Assembly: GCA_946999785.1 (NCBI GenBank)
Contig: CAMQEO010000012.1
Location: 1 to 22,306, forward strand
Length of the DNA: 22,306 bases
Reading direction: 5' to 3'
From: an uncultured Atopobium sp.
GTDB lineage: Bacteria; Actinomycetota; Coriobacteriia; Coriobacteriales; Atopobiaceae
Of the stretch, positions 15,753 through 22,209 are shown piece by piece; position 1 is the stretch's first letter; every line of letters starts with the position of its first letter. The notes beneath the pieces were generated by a model, which saw only the letters and a list, made by a program, of their open reading frames with translations, searched no databases and was not told where the DNA came from. The position numbers and the translations under genes were made by a program.

Positions 15753-17165
15753 ATGACAACACCAAGTTCATCAATTAAACATGCACACTTTGTAGGCATT
15801 GGTGGTGCAGGCATGAGCGGAATAGCTCTTGTTTTGCACGAACGCGGATGTTTTGTAAGCGGTTCAGATCTCAAAATGTCTTCATATGTTCGTGGTTTGC
15901 AAGATGCGGGAATTGATGTGCATATTGGTCATCACGCACAAACCGTAGATGAGGTTGCGCCAGATGTTGTGGTTATTTCATCGGCTATACCTCCTACAAA
16001 TCCAGAAGTTGTTCGTGCGCGCGAGCTCAACATTGCAGTATGGCCTCGCGCAAAAATGCTCTCGTATTTATCTCATCATGCAATAACTGTTGCTGTTGCA
16101 GGTACTCACGGTAAAACAACTACCTCATCAATGGTCGCAACCATGCTTGATCATGTAGGTAAAGACCCTTCATTTTTGATTGGTGGTATTGTTGAAGAGT
16201 ACAAAACCAATGGTAAAAATGGTAATGGTGGCTATTTTGTATGTGAGGCAGATGAATCAGACGGTTCGTTTTTATACCTTAACCCTGATGTAGTTGTTAT
16301 TACCAATATTGAGGCCGATCACTTAGATCACTATAAAACTATGGAAAACCTCGAGCATGCCTTCTGTGAATTCATGGATTTGGTCGGCGATGCTGGTACT
16401 ATTGTTGTGTGTGGTGAAAATCCCCATTGTGTAGAGCTTGCTCGCTCAACAAATCGCCATGTTGTTACGTACGGGTTTGATGAAACTTGTGATTACGTAT
16501 GTAAGCAAACTGTTTTGACCCATAAAATCCGTAATAATTTTGATGTGTGCGCGCCCGATGGCTCATGTCTATCCATTAGCTTACCTGCCAATCCTGGAAA
16601 ACATAATGTCTTAAATGCTACAGCAGCTCTGGCAGTGGCAGATGTTTTAGGTGTTAATTTACAAGATGCAGCACACGCATTAAGCAATTTTAAGGGTGCA
16701 CATCGTCGCTTTACGCATGTAGGTGATATCGACGATATATGTGTGGTTGATGATTATGGCCATCATCCAACCGAAATAAAGGCAACGCTCGCAGCTGCTA
16801 AAAATCTTAAATTTAATCGTATTATCTGCGTGTTTCAACCTCATCGTTATAGTCGCACCCAAAATTTGCAAGATGAATTTGCTCATGCGTTTGATGACGC
16901 GGATGTTTTGATTGTGACAGAGGTTTTCTCGGCAGGCGAAACACCTATTCCTGGGGTAAATGGTATGATGCTCGCCGAAAAAATTCAAGCATCAGCAAAG
17001 CATTGCGATGTAACATTTGTATCTCAAAAGAAAGATGTAGTGGCACACTTACTTTCTATTGCCTGTCCTCATGATTTAATCATTACACAAGGTGCTGGTG
17101 ACGTTACTATGATAGGGCCAGCATTCCTACAAGCAAAGCAAAAGCAAGACGCATGTGGAAAGTAG
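15753..17165 (+). CDS. murC: UDP-N-acetylmuramate--L-alanine ligase
   Basis: MurC joins L-alanine to UDP-MurNAc, the first step of the stem peptide. The 470 residues start with the glycine-rich substrate loop (HFVGIGGAGMSGIA, 12-25), SSAIPPTNPEV and the ATP P-loop GTHGKTT (117-123). The MurC-type CEADESDGSFLYL, NIEADHLDHY, the HRRF segment and DDYGHHPTEIKATL follow, then FQPHRYSRT and the terminal TQGAGDVTMIGPAFL. An AAAGGAAG site precedes the ATG at 15753. It is the expected neighbour of murG and ftsQ. There is no fused Ddl domain. Confidence 0.97.
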   Translation: MTTPSSSIKHAHFVGIGGAGMSGIALVLHERGCFVSGSDLKMSSYVRGLQDAGIDVHIGHHAQTVDEVAPDVVVISSAIPPTNPEVVRARELNIAVWPRAKMLSYLSHHAITVAVAGTHGKTTTSSMVATMLDHVGKDPSFLIGGIVEEYKTNGKNGNGGYFVCEADESDGSFLYLNPDVVVITNIEADHLDHYKTMENLEHAFCEFMDLVGDAGTIVVCGENPHCVELARSTNRHVVTYGFDETCDYVCKQTVLTHKIRNNFDVCAPDGSCLSISLPANPGKHNVLNATAALAVADVLGVNLQDAAHALSNFKGAHRRFTHVGDIDDICVVDDYGHHPTEIKATLAAAKNLKFNRIICVFQPHRYSRTQNLQDEFAHAFDDADVLIVTEVFSAGETPIPGVNGMMLAEKIQASAKHCDVTFVSQKKDVVAHLLSIACPHDLIITQGAGDVTMIGPAFLQAKQKQDACGK

Positions 17166-17174
17166 TTGAGATAC

Positions 17175-18338
17175 GTGTCTGATAAGGTGCAAAGAAAACC
17201 TACACCACGCGCAAAAAAACCGCGGGCTGGCGCTCGTCCATCTGGACGTGCAGCTCGCGGTATACCCTCGCGCGCAAGAGGTGTTGCTTTTCCAAGCACA
17301 CGCACGGTATCTCACGAATCCTTTATTGCACGTTTTGCGGGGCTTTTTAAACACGTTAAACGTACAGCAGGCAGCCTACAAACACCCACAAATGGTGCCT
17401 CATCCGTTCCTGCTTTTTTAAGTTCTACACCGCCCGTGCGCACAAAAACTTCTGCAGCTGTACGCGCACCACGGACAAGCTCCTCATCAATGCCTGCCTC
17501 TTTCAATCTGTTAATGTGGTTTCGTGCTTTAAGCATACAAAATGTTATTCGTTTGCTCGTTACCATAGGTATTGTTGCATTTATTGCATGTATAGGTTAT
17601 GCCATTCTTTTGCATATACCTGTGTGTACCATAACTTCAGTTGTGGCGCATGATTCCGAGCATGTCTCTGCGCAAGATATAGCTCAACTGGCACAGATAG
17701 AAGACAACACAACGCTTTTCAATCTTGATGAGAAGAAAATATCTGACAGGATAAAGAAAAATCCTTGGGTATCGCAAGTTCATTTTACGCGAAAATTTCC
17801 TAACTCTTTGGATATCAGCGTTGATGAAAAAGTAATAGATGCCTATGTTTTAATTGGTTCAAGTAATGTTGTTTGGACGCTTGGTAATGACAATGTTTGG
17901 GTTGAGCCAATTTCGCTTGCTAAAAGCGATGACAATGTCTCGGTTAAAGAAAAAACCCTTACAAAAGCGCACGAAATGGGTGCTGTTGCATTTTGTGATT
18001 TACCTACAAGCGTAAACCCGCAACCAGGTTCTCCTGCAACCGATGAAACTATTGCCATGATCCAATCGTATCGCAAACAATTTTCATCTGAGTTTTCCCA
18101 GATGGTGGTTGGATATAGTGCTCCCACGCCTGATAGCATTACCTTAACGCTTACCACAGGTGTTGAAGTATCGGTTGGCAGCGCAACACAGATATCTACT
18201 AAAGAGCGCATTATTCGTGAAATCCTCGATAAATATGAGGGGAAGCTTACCTACATAAACGTTCGTGTTCCATCGAAGCCGTCTTATCGCATGGTGCAAT
18301 CTGATAGTGTAAAACAGGGTAGAGGTGTTAATTCGTAA
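17175..18338 (+). CDS. ftsQ: Cell division protein FtsQ (POTRA domain)
   Basis: FtsQ is a bitopic divisome scaffold that binds FtsL/FtsB-type partners. This protein of about 387 residues has a very basic, Arg/Pro/Ala-rich cytoplasmic region of about 115 residues and one membrane helix (VIRLLVTIGIVAFIACIGYAI). The POTRA domain follows (CTITSVVAHDSEHVSAQDIAQ ... NPWVSQVHFTRKFPNSLDISVDEK), then the beta domain. The start is uncertain. The frame opens at a TTG (17166) right after the murC stop, while GTG at 17175 and GTG at 17187 are both possible. GGAAAG (17157-17162) suits 17175 best, but the 17187 context closely resembles the ftsW start. Confidence 0.9.
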   Translation: MSDKVQRKPTPRAKKPRAGARPSGRAARGIPSRARGVAFPSTRTVSHESFIARFAGLFKHVKRTAGSLQTPTNGASSVPAFLSSTPPVRTKTSAAVRAPRTSSSSMPASFNLLMWFRALSIQNVIRLLVTIGIVAFIACIGYAILLHIPVCTITSVVAHDSEHVSAQDIAQLAQIEDNTTLFNLDEKKISDRIKKNPWVSQVHFTRKFPNSLDISVDEKVIDAYVLIGSSNVVWTLGNDNVWVEPISLAKSDDNVSVKEKTLTKAHEMGAVAFCDLPTSVNPQPGSPATDETIAMIQSYRKQFSSEFSQMVVGYSAPTPDSITLTLTTGVEVSVGSATQISTKERIIREILDKYEGKLTYINVRVPSKPSYRMVQSDSVKQGRGVNS

Positions 18339-18473
18339 ACGTGCATGGGGACAGATTGTAGACAATATGCACAAACGATATATAAAACCCTCAACTCTCA
18401 AGTAAGCATATGTGAGCAACAGTTTTTATTTATCATGTCATTACCTGCGGAATTCATCTAACGCACATATATG

Positions 18474-18503
18474 TTGACAAAGCGATTTTAAGTGTGCAAT
18501 TAT
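18474..18503 (+). promoter_or_regulatory. Candidate distal ftsZ promoter
   Basis: A perfect -35 box TTGACA (18474-18479) is followed by AT-rich sequence. The best -10 at workable spacing is AATTAT (18498-18503, 18 bp), which is a poor match. TATAAC (18501-18506) is better, but at 21 bp. The -35 is part of the sequence TATGTTGACAA, which recurs as TATGTTAACAA at 18526-18536. Confidence 0.4.
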
Positions 18504-18529
18504 AACGCGCTTGATATAAACACTGTATG

Positions 18530-18558
18530 TTAACAAGAGGTTTAGACTTTAGTATGCA
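18530..18558 (+). promoter_or_regulatory. Candidate proximal ftsZ promoter
   Basis: TTAACA (18530-18535) and TATGCA (18553-18558) are 17 bp apart. The -35 differs from consensus at one base; the -10 is weak. The second box lies in the first of the two dyads downstream, so a factor binding there could control it. Support is pattern only. Confidence 0.35.
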
Positions 18559-18575
18559 GCATACGTGATGTCACG
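18552..18575. promoter_or_regulatory. Two abutting dyads before ftsZ
   Basis: GTATG-CAG-CATAC (18552-18564) and CGTGA-TG-TCACG (18564-18575) are both perfect inverted repeats and share one base. They lie about 47-70 bases before the ftsZ ATG. They could be protein operators or short RNA hairpins in the leader. No known motif is recognised. Confidence 0.4.
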
Positions 18576-18621
18576 CACTAACTTGTCTATGTTTAACTCA
18601 TGGCAATAACAAGGAGGAACC

Positions 18622-19755
18622 ATGCAAGACACTGATATTTCAAGTAACTACCTTGCTGTTATTAAGGTTGTAGGCGTTGGCGGTGGCGGTACAAATGCAG
18701 TTAACCGTATGATCGAAGAAGGCATTCGCGGAGTAGAGTTTGTAGCCGTTAATACCGATGCGCAGGCTTTGGCAATTTCTGATGCCGACATCAAAGTTCA
18801 CATTGGTCAAGATATTACACGTGGCCTTGGTGCAGGTGCAAACCCCGAAGTAGGAGCCGAGGCCGCTGAGGATTCTCACGATGAAATTAAGCAGGCATTA
18901 GCAGGTGCCGATATGGTATTTATTACCGCAGGAGAAGGCGGCGGAACCGGTACAGGTGCTGCTCCTGTTGTTGCTGACATTGCAAAAAATGATATTGGTG
19001 CGTTAACAGTTGGTGTTGTAACCAAGCCCTTTACCTTTGAAGGACGTCCTCGTACAAACCGCGCTATTGATGGTATTCAAGCACTTTCAGATAACGTTGA
19101 CGCGCTTATTGTAATTCCTAACGATCGTTTGTTAGACGTTTCCGAGAAAAAGACTTCATTTATTGACGCGTTCCGTATGGCAGATGATGTTTTATGTCAA
19201 GGTACGCAAGGCATTACCGATCTTATTACCGTACCTGGACTTATTAACCTCGACTTTGCCGATGTTTGCACCACCATGCGCGGTGCTGGTACAGCAACTA
19301 TGGGCGTTGGTTTAGCGTCAGGTGATAATCGTGCAGTTGACGCCGCAGAAGAGGCAGTTTCTTCTCGTTTGCTTGAAAGCTCTATTGACGGTGCAACTCG
19401 CGTTTTGCTCTCTATTGCAGGTAATAAAGACTTAGGCATTCAAGAGATTAACGATGCTGCCGATTTTGTAGCTAATGCAGTTGATCCCGAAGCAAATATT
19501 ATCTTTGGTACCGTTGTTGACGAATCTTTGGGTGATCAAGTACGCGTTACCGTTATTGCAACTGGTTTTAAAGACGTTAACTCAGATCAAACTATGCCTA
19601 CGCTTACTATGGGCTCTCGTACGCAGGCATCTGCACGTCAAAAGCCTGCTGTTTCTATGCGCACTTCTGCGCCGACTCCTGCGTCATCGCGTAACGCTTC
19701 TAATAACGACAAAGAATTTGACATTCCCGAATTCTTAAAACATTCCCGTTTGTAA
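18622..19755 (+). CDS. ftsZ: Cell division protein FtsZ
   Basis: FtsZ is the tubulin-like GTPase that forms the Z ring at midcell. The 377 residues show the N-terminal VVGVGGGGTNAVNRMI nucleotide site (about 17-31), the tubulin signature GGGTGTG (106-112), the T7-type NLDFADV segment with the catalytic aspartate, and the C-terminal domain. A variable linker (about 325-365) leads to the conserved C-terminal peptide DIPEFLKHSRL, which binds partner proteins; in actinobacteria, which lack FtsA, this is SepF. The ribosome site AAGGAGGAACC is near perfect. pgeF follows after 15 bp. Confidence 0.98.
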   Translation: MQDTDISSNYLAVIKVVGVGGGGTNAVNRMIEEGIRGVEFVAVNTDAQALAISDADIKVHIGQDITRGLGAGANPEVGAEAAEDSHDEIKQALAGADMVFITAGEGGGTGTGAAPVVADIAKNDIGALTVGVVTKPFTFEGRPRTNRAIDGIQALSDNVDALIVIPNDRLLDVSEKKTSFIDAFRMADDVLCQGTQGITDLITVPGLINLDFADVCTTMRGAGTATMGVGLASGDNRAVDAAEEAVSSRLLESSIDGATRVLLSIAGNKDLGIQEINDAADFVANAVDPEANIIFGTVVDESLGDQVRVTVIATGFKDVNSDQTMPTLTMGSRTQASARQKPAVSMRTSAPTPASSRNASNNDKEFDIPEFLKHSRL

Positions 19756-19770
19756 CAAGAGGAAGCGTTT

Positions 19771-20580
19771 ATGGCATTAGCTCAGCTGGTTCGTCATACT
19801 TCCCAAGGCATTACGTTGCTTGAGGACCAAAACCACCCTTATGGCGTGCACCTTGCTTTTACCGAAAGAACAGGGGGATGTTCTAAGGGTTGGTATGAGT
19901 CACTGAATTTAGGCGGCAGAACAGGTGACGATATGGCAGATGTCAGTGAAAATCGCCTTCGTGTTCTTAGAGCTATGGGTGCAGGTCAGCTGTGTTCGCG
20001 TCTTTTGATTCCTCATCAAGTGCACGGTACGTCTGTTGTATGCGTGCGTTCATGGAGCGAACAAGAAAGTGCACGTATTAGACGTGATATTGCGCAGGGT
20101 TGCGATGCAATTATCTGTAGTGTTCCAGACGTTGCCGTTATGCTGGCTTTTGCCGATTGTGTTCCTTTAATTTTTGTCACGCGCACTGCTTTTGCTGTTG
20201 CTCATTCAGGTTGGCGCGGTACGCGTGCTCGCATTGCGCGTGTCGTTCTTCATAAGCTGTGTGAGCAAGCCCATTGTAGTCCTCAAGACGTATTGGTGTA
20301 TGTTGGTCCACATATAGCAGCCACAGATTACGAAGTGTCTTCAGAGCTCATTGCAGATTTTGTAACCGAGTTTGGCGATCAGGTTAAAACAGGTACGCGC
20401 AATCTTAATATGTATGCAGCTATAAGAGCTACGCTTTTAGAAGATGGTGTTGTACCTGAGCATATATGTAATGCTGGTGTTTCCACCTATTCTCATGTTG
20501 ATCGTTTTTTCTCGTATCGTAAAGAGCACGGAAAATGTGGTAGACATGCAGCGTGTGCCTATTTAGAACAACCTATGTAA
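19771..20580 (+). CDS. pgeF: Peptidoglycan editing factor PgeF (YfiH/DUF152, laccase-domain family)
   Basis: A 269-residue protein of the YfiH family. Members were called polyphenol oxidases, but in E. coli PgeF prevents or removes wrongly incorporated residues in peptidoglycan precursors. The conserved metal-site residues are visible: His85 in PHQVHG, Cys130 in FADCVPL and His145 in AHSGWRG. The N-terminal ESLNLGG motif, the YVGPHI segment and the C-terminal SYRKEHGKCGRHAA motif are also present. The ATG follows an AAGAGGAAG site 15 bp after ftsZ. The position after ftsZ is normal for Gram-positive dcw clusters and fits a wall-quality role. Confidence 0.92.
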   Translation: MALAQLVRHTSQGITLLEDQNHPYGVHLAFTERTGGCSKGWYESLNLGGRTGDDMADVSENRLRVLRAMGAGQLCSRLLIPHQVHGTSVVCVRSWSEQESARIRRDIAQGCDAIICSVPDVAVMLAFADCVPLIFVTRTAFAVAHSGWRGTRARIARVVLHKLCEQAHCSPQDVLVYVGPHIAATDYEVSSELIADFVTEFGDQVKTGTRNLNMYAAIRATLLEDGVVPEHICNAGVSTYSHVDRFFSYRKEHGKCGRHAACAYLEQPM

Positions 20581-20598
20581 ACGAGGCAAGTTTCAATC

Positions 20599-21402
20599 AT
20601 GACGCTTCATAATGGTGAACAACAAACAACCCACGCTTGTGCGCAAGATATGTTGGCAGAAGATATGTATGCCGCTTTTTTACGTGAGCGAAAAGCGTAT
20701 TTGAGTGAGCGTATAACAAACGCTGCACAAAAATCTGGTCGTAGTCTAGATGATATACAGCTTTGTGCTGTTTCAAAAACGGTTGATGTGCCTGAAATTT
20801 TAGCGGCTTGCCATGTTGGTTATATGCTTTTTGGCGAAAATAGACCGCAAGCACTTCGTGATAAAGCACTATCACTTAAATCAGCTATTCAACAAGGCAC
20901 ATTGCGCTTTGATATGATTGGCAATTTGCAACTCAACAAGATCAATATGGTTTTAGATAATTGTTGTCGCATACAATCGGTTTCATCATTAGAGCTTGCG
21001 CGCGAGCTTAATAAACATGCAGGTGCAAAGGGCTTACGTGTTTCTTGTTTGCTTGAGATAAATGTAGTGGGCGAGCTTTCTAAATCGGGTTTTTCAAGCA
21101 AAGCCTTATATGAATGTCTTGATGAGCTTATGAGCATGACACATATTCATATTGAAGGCTTAATGAACATGGCTCCTCGCAATGACCCTGATACTGCTCG
21201 CCGTTCATTTTCTGGACTTTATGAGCTACGCGAAGCATTGAGAGCGCAAACAGGACTTGAGCTTTCTACGCTTTCATGTGGTATGAGCGATGATTTTGCA
21301 GTAGCCGTGGCAGAGCTTACAGAAAAGATTGAAAAGGATAAGGTGGAACTATCTACAGCTATAGTAGAAGCTATAGAGATGAAAGCAGGAGGTACAGTAT
21401 AA
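20599..21402 (+). CDS. yggS: Pyridoxal-phosphate homeostasis protein YggS, C-terminus replaced by foreign sequence
   Basis: YggS/PLPBP proteins bind pyridoxal 5'-phosphate and buffer its level. Residues 1-239 are recognisably YggS: the PLP lysine in AVSKTVDVPEI, FGENRPQAL, MIGNLQLNKIN, LLEINVVGELSKSGF, IEGLMNMAP and the phosphate-site start SCGMSDDFAVAVAE. The family then normally continues with a G-(A/S)-T-x-(V/I)-R-x-G-x-x-(I/L)-F-G end that helps hold the PLP phosphate. That end is absent here. Residues 240-267 are instead a Lys/Glu-rich segment with no YggS similarity. The product is probably unstable or inactive, or the contig is chimeric. The start at 20599 is weakly supported; the ATG at 20650 is an alternative. 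Confidence 0.85.
   Translation: MTLHNGEQQTTHACAQDMLAEDMYAAFLRERKAYLSERITNAAQKSGRSLDDIQLCAVSKTVDVPEILAACHVGYMLFGENRPQALRDKALSLKSAIQQGTLRFDMIGNLQLNKINMVLDNCCRIQSVSSLELARELNKHAGAKGLRVSCLLEINVVGELSKSGFSSKALYECLDELMSMTHIHIEGLMNMAPRNDPDTARRSFSGLYELREALRAQTGLELSTLSCGMSDDFAVAVAELTEKIEKDKVELSTAIVEAIEMKAGGTV
21316..21402 (+). other. 3' fragment of a foreign (phage-type) gene joined to yggS
   Basis: From 21316 the frame encodes 28 residues (LTEKIEKDKVELSTAIVEAIE, then MKAGGTV) that fit the coiled-coil end of a phage structural or tail-associated protein better than YggS. The following small gene starts within the stop codon (TAATG) and has its AGGAGG site at 21387-21392 inside this fragment, a gene-to-gene arrangement that looks native to the foreign DNA. 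The fragment is therefore probably the truncated end of the gene that originally preceded it. The parent gene cannot be identified. Confidence 0.55.
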
Positions 21403-21515
21403 TGAGTGCGTTAGCAAATATTTATGTATATTTAATTAGACAAGGCAAAAGAACAATCGAACAAGTTCCTGAATTTCTTAGAAAAGAAGTTGAGGAATTA
21501 CTAAAAACTGAATAG
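21402..21515 (+). CDS. Small phage protein, CD1375-like
   Basis: A 37-residue protein: MSALANIYVYLIRQGKRTIE then QVPEFLRKEVEELLKTE. Very short proteins with the pattern (I/Y)V-x-L-I-x-x-G-x-(R/K)-T-(I/L)-x-x-VP-x-x-(L/Y)-(R/K)-x-x-V are common just before the holin in clostridial prophages and are annotated as CD1375 family; their function is unknown. The AGGAGG site at 21387-21392 and the TAATG overlap with the preceding stop make it a convincing gene despite its size. It resembles the next small gene (21599-21727), so the pair probably arose by duplication. The family name comes from memory of the pattern. Confidence 0.6.
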   Translation: MSALANIYVYLIRQGKRTIEQVPEFLRKEVEELLKTE

Positions 21516-21598
21516 GGGTGCTATATATGAAGAATCTTATTAACAATATTAGGTTCTTTTTTTATATAAATTTTTATAAGATTGGAGGTGGAGAAGAT

Positions 21599-21727
21599 AT
21601 GGCAATGTGTTATGTAACTTGTATAGTAGCAGGTGTAAGAACTTATGCACAAGTTCCAAAGTTCCTAAAGGCTAAAGTTAAGGAACTTTTAATATCTATG
21701 GAGCTTGAAGAACTAGTAGTTGAGTAG
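21599..21727 (+). CDS. Second small CD1375-like phage protein
   Basis: A 42-residue protein starting MAMCYVTCIVAGVRTYAQVP. It shares YV-x-x-I-x-x-G-x-RT-x-x-QVP-x-FL-x-x-x-V-x-ELL with the upstream 37-residue protein, so they are paralogues. GGAGGTGGAG (21584-21593) just before the ATG at 21599 fixes this start. The frame is open back to 21518 (an ATG at 21527 would add 24 residues), but that stretch is Phe/Tyr/Ile-rich, AT-rich leader-like sequence and has no counterpart in the upstream paralogue. Its role is unknown; its place before the holin is typical of this protein type. Confidence 0.55.
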   Translation: MAMCYVTCIVAGVRTYAQVPKFLKAKVKELLISMELEELVVE

Positions 21728-21813
21728 TTGAAAACCACTCTAAAGCTTGAGTTTTTTATTTGCACAGACCTGGGCAAGTCTTAAAACTGCCTATTTTAAA
21801 GAAAGGTGATTTT

Positions 21814-22209
21814 ATGGATATGGAAATAGCAAACAGTGTTTTTGGATTTTTAAAGCAGTGTACGCAGACGGAGGAGAGCAGGATATTATTTATTCTGATG
21901 ATAATTGCTTTTGTAATGATAGTGGACTTTATTACAGGAACGATTGCAGCAGTTGTGAATCCTGATATAGAATTTAAAAGTAAGGTAGGTATAAATGGCA
22001 TACTAAGGAAGATAGGAAGTATGCTGGCCTTGATCGTATTTATACCTATAAGTGTAGTAATTCCAAATGGGGCAGGTACGGCACTAGTATATACTCTGTA
22101 TATAGGATATTTGATGCTAGAGCTACGCTCAATCGTTGAAAATCTAAACAAGAGTGGTACAGATATTAAGATATTTGCAAATATATTAGACAAATTAGGA
22201 GGTAAATAA
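21814..22209 (+). CDS. Phage holin (phage_holin_4 / toxin-secretion holin type)
   Basis: A 131-residue membrane protein that fits the holin family of clostridial and streptococcal phages (phage lysis/toxin secretion holin). It would form membrane pores that time release of the endolysin. It has a first helix (ILFILMIIAFVMIVDFITG, about 25-43) with the family's DxxTG turn, the SKVGINGILRKIGSMLALIVF segment (helix about 62-76), a third hydrophobic stretch (ALVYTLYIGYLMLEL) and the SIVENLNKSGTDI motif. The ATG at 21814 follows GAAAGGTGA; upstream in-frame codons to 21760 have no site. The stop overlaps the next ATG (TAATG), as expected for a lysis cassette. Confidence 0.8.
   Translation: MDMEIANSVFGFLKQCTQTEESRILFILMIIAFVMIVDFITGTIAAVVNPDIEFKSKVGINGILRKIGSMLALIVFIPISVVIPNGAGTALVYTLYIGYLMLELRSIVENLNKSGTDIKIFANILDKLGGK

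Larger units (their letters stand above)
18339..18621. other. 283-bp ftsZ upstream region
   Basis: No ORF is visible. The region holds a hairpin-capable element just after ftsQ (GTGCAT 18341-18346 with ATGCAC 18367-18372, enclosing ATTGT-AG-ACAAT 18355-18366), two promoter-like elements and two adjacent dyads listed separately. The length of this gap, against the tight packing of most of the cluster, suggests ftsZ has its own regulation. Confidence 0.5.

Noticed and set aside
17069..17566. Arg-rich minus-strand open frames opposite murC/ftsQ
   Set aside because: They reflect the GC-rich, Arg/Pro/Ala-coding ftsQ N-terminus. No start signals or recognisable domains are present.
18341..18372. 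Hairpin after ftsQ as a terminator
   Set aside because: GTGCAT/ATGCAC encloses ATTGT-AG-ACAAT with an 8-base bulge, but no T-run follows, so intrinsic termination is unlikely.
21731..21760. Terminator-like sequence before the holin (ACTC...GAGT followed by T6)
   Set aside because: The stem is only four clean base pairs with mismatched flanks, too weak to call a terminator. A partial attenuator remains possible.
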